Assembly (NCBI RefSeq): GCF_011299595.1
Contig: NZ_CP049867.1
Span: 1,922,001 to 1,986,000, forward strand
DNA from: Nocardioides sp. HDW12B
Lineage (GTDB): Bacteria > Actinomycetota > Actinomycetes > Propionibacteriales > Nocardioidaceae
Length of the DNA stretch: 64,000 nucleotides
Direction of reading: 5' to 3'
Both the position numbers and the translations under genes were made by a program. This document shows positions 26,456-33,706 of the stretch, one piece after another. How positions within the stretch are numbered: position 1 is the first letter of the stretch; the number at the start of each line of letters is the position of its first letter. Below the pieces are notes generated by a model, which did no database searches, had not been told where the DNA came from, and saw nothing but the letters and a program-made list of their open reading frames with translations.

Positions 26456-27961
26456 GTGACGACACGACGAAACGCTCTCGCCAGCGCCGCCGCCCTCCTG
26501 GCCGCGGCTCCGCTCGCCCTCGGCCTGGCCGTGCCCGCCTCGGCCCACGGGGGCTCGGACCTCGACGAGCGCCCCGCGCTGCGCGAGCGCGCCAGCGCCG
26601 CGCCGGTCGAGAGCGACCGGATCGAGCACGTCTCCCAGGTGCCGGGGCTGCCGTCCCAGCCGGGCACGGCGGGCATCTCCGGCTGCTTCATGAAGACCGC
26701 CCCGCTCTTCGTCACCAGCGGCGTGGAGAGCGTGCGGGTCTTCAACGTGCGCAACCCCGAGGAGCCGCGCCTGGTCGGCACCCTGCCCAACGCCGTCTTC
26801 GAGAACGAGGCGATGAACTGCGGCGAGCGTCGTACGGCGAACGGCGTCCAGCGCTTCGCCCTCATCGGGGTGGACCTGGTCGACGCCGCGCCCACGCAGC
26901 CCGAGCACACGAACGCCGGCGGCAACGAGCTCATCGTCGTCGACGTCACCCGCCCGGCCGCGCCGCGCATCATCAGCACGGCCCCGGGCACCACCTCCAC
27001 CCACACGGTGGCCTGTGTCGACGAGCGCGACTGCCGGACGGCGTACAGCGCCGGCGACAGCAGCTCGGGCACCTTCAGCGTCTTCGACCTGCGCGACCTG
27101 CAGAAGCCCCGCGAGGTCGACGCGAACGCGAACCGCGCCGGGGTCCAGCCCTTCTCCTCCCCCACGTCCGGTCACAAGTGGAACTTCGACGAGGCCGGCT
27201 TCGGCACGCACACCGGCTTCGACGGCGCCTCGATGTGGCGCACGACGAAGCCGCGCAACCCGCAGCTGGTGACGACCACCGGTCGGGCCGGACGCGGTGA
27301 GGACCCCGCCTACCCGGGCTGGAACGACTTCATCCTGCACAACTCCTTCCGTCCCAACGCCGACGCCTTCCGCGCCGGTGCCGCGCCCTCCATCGCGAAC
27401 GGCAACGTGCTGCTCGTGACCGAGGAGGACTACGAGAACCCCGACTGCGCCACCGCCGGCTCGTTCCAGACCTGGTGGGTCAAGCGTCTCGACGGCAGCC
27501 CGTCGGCGATCGTGCCGCTCGACAAGGTCGAGCTGGCCGACCTCGGCAGCTTCCCCTCGCCGGTCGGGGCCTTCTGCTCGGCGCACTGGTTCGACTTCCG
27601 CCCCGGCGGCCTCGTCGCGGCCGGCTTCTACGGGGGTGGCACCCAGCTGCTCGACGTGCGCGACGCCCGCGACATCAAGCCCTACGCGCACTCGGTCTGG
27701 GGCGCCTCCGAGGTCTGGGACGCCATGTGGGTCCCGGTCTACGAGAACGGTCGCCAGACCAAGCGCCGCACCGACGTCGTCTACGCGATCGACCTGGTCC
27801 GCGGCCTCGACGTGTACGACGTGCGCGTGCCGGGCGAGCGCGCCCCGGCCGGTGCCGCGGGCGACGACTCCGCCGCGCTGCCGCTCGGACAGATCGCCCC
27901 GATGGGCCTCGTGGGCGGGGCGCTGTTCGCATCGCTGCTGGTGCGTCGCCGCCGCGCCTGA
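26456..27961 (+). CDS. Secreted LVIVD-repeat protein with C-terminal membrane anchor
   Basis: 501 residues. The N-terminus is a signal peptide, TTRRNALASAAALLAAAPLA then a VPASA cleavage site; the twin Arg hints at Tat export. The body carries LVIVD-type beta-propeller repeats (VRVFNVRNPEEPRLVGT, ELIVVDVTRPAAPRIIST, SVFDLRDLQKPREV, QLLDVRDARDIKPY). The C-terminus has a helix (APMGLVGGALFASLLV) followed by RRRRA, a stop-transfer pattern that would hold it on the outer face of the membrane. No catalytic motif is recognised. GGAGGGGAC precedes the GTG. It may serve as a surface scaffold. Confidence 0.8.
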   Translation: MTTRRNALASAAALLAAAPLALGLAVPASAHGGSDLDERPALRERASAAPVESDRIEHVSQVPGLPSQPGTAGISGCFMKTAPLFVTSGVESVRVFNVRNPEEPRLVGTLPNAVFENEAMNCGERRTANGVQRFALIGVDLVDAAPTQPEHTNAGGNELIVVDVTRPAAPRIISTAPGTTSTHTVACVDERDCRTAYSAGDSSSGTFSVFDLRDLQKPREVDANANRAGVQPFSSPTSGHKWNFDEAGFGTHTGFDGASMWRTTKPRNPQLVTTTGRAGRGEDPAYPGWNDFILHNSFRPNADAFRAGAAPSIANGNVLLVTEEDYENPDCATAGSFQTWWVKRLDGSPSAIVPLDKVELADLGSFPSPVGAFCSAHWFDFRPGGLVAAGFYGGGTQLLDVRDARDIKPYAHSVWGASEVWDAMWVPVYENGRQTKRRTDVVYAIDLVRGLDVYDVRVPGERAPAGAAGDDSAALPLGQIAPMGLVGGALFASLLVRRRRA

Positions 27962-27983
27962 TCCGAGGAACAGCGCCAGGAGC

Positions 27984-28015
27984 GGCGCCTCGCCCTGTTA
28001 GGTTCTCGAGGCGCC
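27984..28015 (+). promoter_or_regulatory. Nine-base inverted repeat enclosing an extended -10 (TGTTAGGTT)
   Basis: GGCGCCTCG (27984-27992) and CGAGGCGCC (28007-28015) enclose a 14-base loop that contains TGTTAGGTT. The element lies 22 bases after the LVIVD stop and about 50 bases before the first sulfatase. It may be the upstream terminator, or an operator around the sulfatase promoter. Confidence 0.4.
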
Positions 28016-28066
28016 CGGCAGCCGGCCCCGGGCGTTCCCTCGGATCGCCGGCGACGGGGGAACGTC

Positions 28067-29506
28067 ATGAAGCTGCTTGCCCTGCTCACCGGCCTGCTGG
28101 CCCTGGCGCTGGCGGTGCTGGCGCCGACGCCCACCGTGGCGGCGCCGGCCGAGCGCGACGCGGAGTCGGGCCGGGCGAACCCCTCGGCGCCGGCACCCAA
28201 CGTCGTGCTGATCACGGTCGACGACATGCGCGCCGACGACGTCTACGTCATGACGCGCACCCGGGAGCTCGTCGGCCAGCTCGACCTCACCGACTTCATC
28301 AGCAACCACCCGCTCTGCTGCCCTGCGCGAGCCCAGCTCCTCACGGGCCAGTTCGGCCAGAACAACGGCGTCCACCACAACAACGGCGGCGTCTCCTGGG
28401 CGGGCTACAAGGCGCTCGAGGCGAAGAACAACACGTTCGCGCGGTGGTTCCGCGACGGCGGCTACGCGACCGCGATGGTGGGCAAGTTCCTCAACGGCTA
28501 CACCCCCGCGTCCCAGCCCCGCCCGGGCGGCTGGGACCGGTTCACGCCTCTCGTGGGCGAGTCCTACAGCGCCTACAACTACTCCTACCTCCAGGGCACG
28601 ACCGAGGTCCCGGCGCCCGCGAAGCTGCACACCAACGACTTCGTCACGCGCGAGACCGAGGCCTGGGTGGACGCGGCGGAGGCCCGCGACGACCAGCCGT
28701 TCCTCATCTGGTCCTCGTACGTCGCGCCGCACACGATGTCCAACGCGGCCGGCGGCTTCCGCCTCCCGCTGCCGGCCGGCCGGCACCGCGGCGACCTCGA
28801 CGGCGTGGTCCCGACGTCGGAGCAGAAGCCCTCCTACGAGGGCCCCGGCGGCGCGGAGCGAGCCCGGGCGATGTACCAGGACGCGCGGGTCGCACCGACC
28901 TCGCGGGAGCGCGCCCGCGCCGCCGCCCCGACGGTGCGGGAGCTGAACCAGGCGCGGCTGGAGTCGCTGCTGTCGGTCGACGAGGGCGTCGAGCGAATCA
29001 TCGACACGCTGAGGCGACGTGGCGAGCTCGACCGCACGATCGTCGTCTTCACCTCCGACAACGGCCACATGCTCGGTGAGCACGGGCAGATGGGCAAGAA
29101 CACCTACTACGAGGAGGCGCTGCGGGTGCCGTTCCTCGCCCGCGGTCCGGGCGTGGGCACCGGCGACAGTGCCAAGGGGTCGATGATCGTCGACATCGCG
29201 CCGTCGCTCGCGGCGCTGGCCGGCGTGAGGGTGACCCGCGCGGTCGACGGTCGCTCCGACCTGTTCGACACCACCGGCGGCTGGACCGACCAGACCGGCA
29301 CGCTCATCCAGGCCGGCAGCCTCAAGCGGCCGTGGATGTGGCGCGGGACCCGCACCAGCCAGTGGACCTACGTCCGCACCCGGTCCCTCGGTCCCCTGCT
29401 CTACGACCGTGCCGAGGACCCCTTCCAGCTGAAGAACCTGGCCGGGCGGGGCCTGCCCGCCGAGCAGCGCCTCGCCGACCGGACGCCGGGGCTCAACCAG
29501 GACTGA
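28067..29506 (+). CDS. Secreted sulfatase (arylsulfatase / GlcNAc-6-sulfatase type)
   Basis: 479 residues. The signal peptide (LLALLTGLLALALAVLA, cut near VAA) sends it outside the cell. The sulfatase signature CCPARAQLLTGQ gives C84 as the cysteine converted to formylglycine. Metal ligands are the Asp pair in LITVDDMR (51-52) and the DN pair in VFTSDNGHMLGEHG. The sequence is closest to the N-acetylglucosamine-6-sulfatase-like group, but the substrate cannot be fixed. It is the first of a tandem pair with the gene at 29628. A formylglycine-generating enzyme is not in the window. GGGGGA precedes the ATG. Confidence 0.92.
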   Translation: MKLLALLTGLLALALAVLAPTPTVAAPAERDAESGRANPSAPAPNVVLITVDDMRADDVYVMTRTRELVGQLDLTDFISNHPLCCPARAQLLTGQFGQNNGVHHNNGGVSWAGYKALEAKNNTFARWFRDGGYATAMVGKFLNGYTPASQPRPGGWDRFTPLVGESYSAYNYSYLQGTTEVPAPAKLHTNDFVTRETEAWVDAAEARDDQPFLIWSSYVAPHTMSNAAGGFRLPLPAGRHRGDLDGVVPTSEQKPSYEGPGGAERARAMYQDARVAPTSRERARAAAPTVRELNQARLESLLSVDEGVERIIDTLRRRGELDRTIVVFTSDNGHMLGEHGQMGKNTYYEEALRVPFLARGPGVGTGDSAKGSMIVDIAPSLAALAGVRVTRAVDGRSDLFDTTGGWTDQTGTLIQAGSLKRPWMWRGTRTSQWTYVRTRSLGPLLYDRAEDPFQLKNLAGRGLPAEQRLADRTPGLNQD

Positions 29507-29524
29507 CCCCCACAAGAGGGGGTC
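29505..29524 (+). terminator. GACCCCC/GGGGGTC hairpin after the first sulfatase
   Basis: Seven perfect pairs around ACAAGA, beginning within the stop codon. It separates the two sulfatase genes, consistent with the second having its own promoter. Confidence 0.6.
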
Positions 29525-29565
29525 GCCTGACGGGCCGTTCGACCTCGAACTGACCACGGAGCGGT

Positions 29566-29573
29566 GCTAGTTT
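29566..29573 (+). promoter_or_regulatory. Extended -10 (TGCTAGTTT) of the second sulfatase
   Basis: TGCTAGTTT lies about 54 bases before the GTG at 29628. It resembles the TGTTAGGTT before the first sulfatase at a similar distance, so the promoter seems to have been duplicated with the gene. Confidence 0.45.
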
Positions 29574-29627
29574 CGCTGCAACGCGCGGCCGACCCGGCTG
29601 GGCACCGCAGTGCTTCGGGGGAAGTCC

Positions 29628-31037
29628 GTGAAACGTCGTGCCGTCCTGCTCGTCCTCGCCCTCGTCGTGGTCTGCGCGTTGGCGGCGGCTCCTCCGGCGC
29701 CGACCGCCACCGCCGCGCCGCCGCGGCCGAACGTCGTGCTGATCACGGTCGACGACATGCGCCTCGACGACCTCGCCGTCATGCCCCGCACGCGCGAGCT
29801 GCTCGGGCAGCTGGAGCTGACCGAGTTCCTCAGCAACCACCCCGTCTGCTGCCCCGCCCGGGCCCAGCTGCTCACCGGACAGCTCGCCCAGCACAACGGC
29901 GTCCACCACAACGACGCCGCCACGCCGTGGGCCGGCTACAAGGCACTGCGGGCCAAGAACACCACCTTCGCCCGCTGGTTCCAGGACGCGGGCTACTCCA
30001 CGGCCCTGGTCGGCAAGTTCATGAACGGCTGGAAGCCGAGGACGAGCGCGCGCCCGGCCGGGTGGTCGCAGTTCATGCCCCTGGTGAAGAACGCCTACAG
30101 CCCCTACCTCTACTCCTACTTGTCGGGCTCGGCCGTGAAGCCCGCTCCGGAGGGGCTGCACACCAACGACTTCGTCACCAGCCGGACCGAGGCCCGGATC
30201 AAGGCGGCTGAGGGACGTGACTCCCAGCCCTTCCTGATCTGGAGCTCGTACGTCGCGCCCCACCACATGACCGTCTACCCCGGCGGCTTCGGGCCCCCGG
30301 TCCCGGCCGAGCGGCACCGGGGCGACCTCGCGGGCGTCGTACCGACCTCGGAGGCGAAGCCGTCCTACGAGGAGCCGACGGACCGTGCGCAGGCCCGGGC
30401 CGCCTACGAGGACGCGAGCAGCGCCCCGACCGCCGGCCAGCGTGCGCGTGCGACGGAGCCGAGCCTCCGGGAGTTCAACCAGGCCCGGTTGGAGTCGTTG
30501 CTGTCGGTCGACGAGGGCGTCGGGCGCATCGTCGACGCCCTGGCCCGCCGCGGCGAGCTCGAGCGCACGATTATCGTCTTCACCTCCGACAACGGCTTCC
30601 TGCTCGGCGAGCACGGCCAGATGGGCAAGAACTCCTACTACGAGGAGTCGCTGCGCGTGCCCTTCCTGGCCGCCGGGCCCGGCGTGGCCTCGGGCAGCAG
30701 CGCCAAGGGCTCGATGATGGTCGACGTCGCCCCCTCGCTCGCCGCCCTGGCGCGCGTCCCGGTGAAGCGTGCCGTCGACGGCCGCACGGACCTGTTCTCC
30801 GCCGGCGGGGGGTGGGGCGACGACATCGGCACGCTCATCCAGGCCGGGAGCGCCGAGAGCCCCTGGATCTGGCGCGGCACGCGGACCAGCCGGTGGACCT
30901 ACGTCGAGACGCTCGACGCCGGGACGCTGCTCTTCGACCGCACGGCCGACCCCTTCCAGCTGGACAACCTGGCCGGCACCGGGGAGCCGGCCGAGCAGGA
31001 CCTCGCACGGCTGACCCCGGGCCTCGACGAGGACTGA
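29628..31037 (+). CDS. Secreted sulfatase, tandem paralogue
   Basis: 469 residues and highly similar along its whole length to the preceding sulfatase: the same LITVDDMR, CCPARAQLLTGQ (formylglycine cysteine C74), LVGKFMNGW, SYVAPHHMT and FTSDNGFLLGEHG blocks. The N-terminus is a signal peptide (VLLVLALVVVCALAAAP). I chose the GTG at 29628, after GGGGGAAG, over the one at 29610, by analogy with the first copy. The pair arose by tandem duplication and has since diverged, mostly in the region around residues 105-150, which may reflect different substrates. Confidence 0.9.
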   Translation: MKRRAVLLVLALVVVCALAAAPPAPTATAAPPRPNVVLITVDDMRLDDLAVMPRTRELLGQLELTEFLSNHPVCCPARAQLLTGQLAQHNGVHHNDAATPWAGYKALRAKNTTFARWFQDAGYSTALVGKFMNGWKPRTSARPAGWSQFMPLVKNAYSPYLYSYLSGSAVKPAPEGLHTNDFVTSRTEARIKAAEGRDSQPFLIWSSYVAPHHMTVYPGGFGPPVPAERHRGDLAGVVPTSEAKPSYEEPTDRAQARAAYEDASSAPTAGQRARATEPSLREFNQARLESLLSVDEGVGRIVDALARRGELERTIIVFTSDNGFLLGEHGQMGKNSYYEESLRVPFLAAGPGVASGSSAKGSMMVDVAPSLAALARVPVKRAVDGRTDLFSAGGGWGDDIGTLIQAGSAESPWIWRGTRTSRWTYVETLDAGTLLFDRTADPFQLDNLAGTGEPAEQDLARLTPGLDED

Positions 31038-31082
31038 GCACCCGACCCCGACGGGCCCGAGCACCGGCTGTGGGCGCCTGGC

Positions 31083-31088
31083 TACCGT
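31083..31088 (+). promoter_or_regulatory. Putative -10 box (TACCGT) of leaderless MFS gene
   Basis: Six bases separate TACCGT from the GTG at 31095. No ribosome site is present. Confidence 0.45.
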
Positions 31089-31094
31089 GGCCGG

Positions 31095-32558
31095 GTGACG
31101 ACGCCGACCGGGGAACGGGCCCCTGAGCAGGACGACCAGGAGCCGGACCCGCGTCGCTGGCGGGTCCTCGCCGTCACCCTGCTCGTCGGGTTCATGGCGC
31201 TGCTCGACGTCACCATCGTCAACATCGCCCTGCCCTCGATCCGCACCGGGCTGGGCACCAGCGCGGGCACCGTGCAGTGGGTGGTCTCGGGCTACGCGCT
31301 CGCCTTCGGCCTCGTGCTGGTCACCGGCGGACGCCTCGGCGACGCCTGGGGCCGCCGCCGCCTCATGCTGCTGGGCCTGAGCGGCTTCATCCTCAGCAGC
31401 GCCGCCGCCGGCCTCGCCCCGAGCATCGAGGTGCTGATCGCCGCCCGGCTGCTCCAGGGCTTCTCCGCCGGGCTGCTGACACCGCAGTCCTCGGGACTGA
31501 TCCAGACCCTCTTCCGCGGACCCGAGCGCGGGGTCGCCTTCGGGCTCTTCGGGCTGACGGTGTCGGTCTCCTCCGCGATCGGACCGGTGCTGGGCGGGGT
31601 GATCATCGCCGCCGTCGGGGGCGAGGACGCCTGGCGCTGGATCTTCCTGGTGAACCTGCCCATCGGTCTCGTGGGTCTCGTCGCGATCGCCCTGATGGTG
31701 CCGGCCGCCCGGCCGGACCGGGCCGACCCGCGCCTGGACGTGGTGGGCGCCCTGCTGCTCGGCGGCAGCGTGCTGTGCCTGCTCTTCCCGGTCATCAGCC
31801 TCGAGAGCGGGGCACGGCTGCCTCTGCTGCTGCTCCCGGTCAGCGTCGCGCTCGTCGTCGGGTTCCTGCGCTGGGAGCGCCGCACGGTCGCCCGTGGCGG
31901 CGCGCCGCTGCTCGACCTCGCTCTGCTGCGCGAGGTGCCCGGCTACGCCCGCGGCATCGTCATCGGCTCGCTCTACTTCACCGGCTTCACCGGGGTCTTC
32001 CTCGTCCTCAGTGTCTTCCTGCAGGACGGCCTCGGCCTGTCGCCGCTCGACGCCGGGCTGCTGCTCACGCCGTTCGCCGTCGGCTCGGCCGTGGCCAGCC
32101 CGGTCGCCGGGCGCCTGGTGTCCCGGGTGCGCCGGCCGCTGACCGTCGTCGCGCTGCTGCTGATGATGTCCGGTCTCGTCGTGTTGGCCGCGCTCGTGCC
32201 ACGCTCGGAGGACGGCGTCTCGCTGTGGCTGGTCGTCGCCCTGCCGCTGCTGCTCGCCGGGCTCGGTGGCGGCGCCGTGGTGTCGCCCAACTTCACCCTG
32301 ACGCTCGCGGACGTGCCGCCCCGCATGGGCGGCGCCGCCGGAGGCGCGGTGCAGACGGGCCAGCGGCTGGGCGCCTCCTTGGGGGCGGCGCTGCTGGTGA
32401 CCTCCTACGAGCTGTCGATCGACGGCACCGGCAGCCCCGTCCGGGCGCTGCAGGTCGCGCTGGCCCTCGCCCTCCTCATCCTCGCCGCGGCCCTGGTCGT
32501 CGCGGTGCGCGGCTCACGCCGGCCCGCCTCGTCCGGCGCACCGACGCCCGGCCCCTAG
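31095..32558 (+). CDS. MFS exporter of the 14-helix DHA2 (EmrB/QacA) family
   Basis: 487 residues with about 14 membrane helices. The family motifs are present: DVTIVNIALPSI in helix 1 (motif D1), GRLGDAWGRRRLML after helix 2 (motif A) and GPVLGGVI in helix 5 (motif C, antiporter). Members use the proton gradient to export drugs or metabolites. No regulator gene is adjacent. The sulfotransferase gene starts 11 bases downstream and its -10 box overlaps this stop codon. Confidence 0.92.
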   Translation: MTTPTGERAPEQDDQEPDPRRWRVLAVTLLVGFMALLDVTIVNIALPSIRTGLGTSAGTVQWVVSGYALAFGLVLVTGGRLGDAWGRRRLMLLGLSGFILSSAAAGLAPSIEVLIAARLLQGFSAGLLTPQSSGLIQTLFRGPERGVAFGLFGLTVSVSSAIGPVLGGVIIAAVGGEDAWRWIFLVNLPIGLVGLVAIALMVPAARPDRADPRLDVVGALLLGGSVLCLLFPVISLESGARLPLLLLPVSVALVVGFLRWERRTVARGGAPLLDLALLREVPGYARGIVIGSLYFTGFTGVFLVLSVFLQDGLGLSPLDAGLLLTPFAVGSAVASPVAGRLVSRVRRPLTVVALLLMMSGLVVLAALVPRSEDGVSLWLVVALPLLLAGLGGGAVVSPNFTLTLADVPPRMGGAAGGAVQTGQRLGASLGAALLVTSYELSIDGTGSPVRALQVALALALLILAAALVVAVRGSRRPASSGAPTPGP

Positions 32559-32561
32559 ACT
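32556..32561 (+). promoter_or_regulatory. Putative -10 box (TAGACT) overlapping the MFS stop codon
   Basis: TAGACT contains the TAG stop of the MFS gene and lies eight bases before the ATG at 32570, which has no ribosome site. Confidence 0.45.
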
Positions 32562-32569
32562 CCCGGGCC

Positions 32570-33706
32570 ATGGCTGCTCAACGGGTGTACCTCCACGTGG
32601 GGGCGCCGAAGTCGGGCACGACGTACCTCCAGGCACGGCTCGCCGCGAACGCCCGCTCCCTCGCGCGCCGCGGGGTGCAGGTGCCGACCCCGCGCCGCAC
32701 GCTCCCCCGCTCGCGCGCCCACTTCCAGGCCGCGCTCGACCTGCTCGACCAGGACTGGGGCGGCCCCCCGGGCCACGCCGTCGGTGCCTGGCCCCGCCTG
32801 CTCGACGCCGTCGACCCGCGCGCCGCCGCGGTCGTGGTGTCCCACGAGATCCTCGCCCCGGCACCCGCCACCGTCGTACGGCGCGCGCTGGCCGACCTCG
32901 CCGGCGCCCGCGGCACCCGAGGCACCGGCACCCGGGAGGTGCACGTCGTGCTGACGGCCCGCGAGCCTTCGGGTGCGCTCGCCTCGGCGTGGCAGGAGTC
33001 GCTCAAGCAGGGCCGCCGCTGGTCCTTCGCCCGGTTCCTCGACCTGGCGGAGTCCCGTCGTGGCTGGTGGTACCACGCACTCGACCTGCCCGCCGTGCTC
33101 GGGACGTGGTCGGCCGACCTGCCGCCCGAGCGGGTGCACCTGGTCACCGTGCCGCCCGTCAGCGGGGGCCAGGACGAGCTGTGGCGCCGCTTCTGCGAGG
33201 CCCTCGCGTGCGACCCGAGCGCCGGTCCGCGCCGTCCCGAGGCCTCGAACCCCTCGCTCGGCGTGGTCGAGGCCGCGGTCCTGCGGCGGCTCAACGAGAC
33301 CAGCGGACGTGAGCGCGCCGACGACCTCCGCGCGCAGCGGATCGACACGCTGCTCGGACCCGGGGGTCTCGAGGAGCGCCGCTCCCCGCGGCTCGGCCTG
33401 CCCCCCGGACGCCGCCGCTGGGCCGCGGGCGAGGCCGACCGGTGGCACGCGTGGCTGACCGAGCACCCGGTCACGGTCCACGGGAGCCTCGCGGACCTGC
33501 TCCCGGCGCCGGCCCCGCCGGCGGACACCGTGCCTGACCCCGCCGACCCCGCCGACCCCGCTGACCCCGACGCCGTCCCCGACGCCGTGCTCCTCGAGCG
33601 CGCCGCGGAGGTGCAGCGCAGCCTCGACCTCGCTGGGTCCGGTCACGTCGACAGCCTGCGGCGCCGGACCCGGCTGGTGCGCGACCTGCTGCGCGGGGAC
33701 GGCTAG
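32570..33706 (+). CDS. Sulfotransferase-like protein
   Basis: 378 residues, soluble. The N-terminus YLHVGAPKSGTTYLQ is the 5'-phosphosulfate-binding loop (P-loop-like) of PAPS-dependent sulfotransferases. A second expected element, VVLTAREPSGALASAW, matches the 3'-phosphate-binding region. The acceptor is unknown. The C-terminus includes a Pro/Asp repeat (DPADPADPADPD) and a basic end. It lies beside two sulfatases, so this locus both adds and removes sulfate esters, or one gene group serves export. Its stop shares a CTAG with the stop of the opposite gene. Confidence 0.82.
   Translation: MAAQRVYLHVGAPKSGTTYLQARLAANARSLARRGVQVPTPRRTLPRSRAHFQAALDLLDQDWGGPPGHAVGAWPRLLDAVDPRAAAVVVSHEILAPAPATVVRRALADLAGARGTRGTGTREVHVVLTAREPSGALASAWQESLKQGRRWSFARFLDLAESRRGWWYHALDLPAVLGTWSADLPPERVHLVTVPPVSGGQDELWRRFCEALACDPSAGPRRPEASNPSLGVVEAAVLRRLNETSGRERADDLRAQRIDTLLGPGGLEERRSPRLGLPPGRRRWAAGEADRWHAWLTEHPVTVHGSLADLLPAPAPPADTVPDPADPADPADPDAVPDAVLLERAAEVQRSLDLAGSGHVDSLRRRTRLVRDLLRGDG
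33536..33571 (+). repeat. 9-bp tandem repeat (GACCCCGCC, four units) inside the sulfotransferase gene
   Basis: Four near-identical units encode the DPADPADPADPD stretch. The reading frame is kept by the unit length, so length variation between strains would be tolerated. Confidence 0.7.

Noticed and set aside
22623-26459. Long plus-strand open frame antisense to pyruvate carboxylase
   Set aside because: No recognisable domain; codon third positions fit the pyc frame on the opposite strand.
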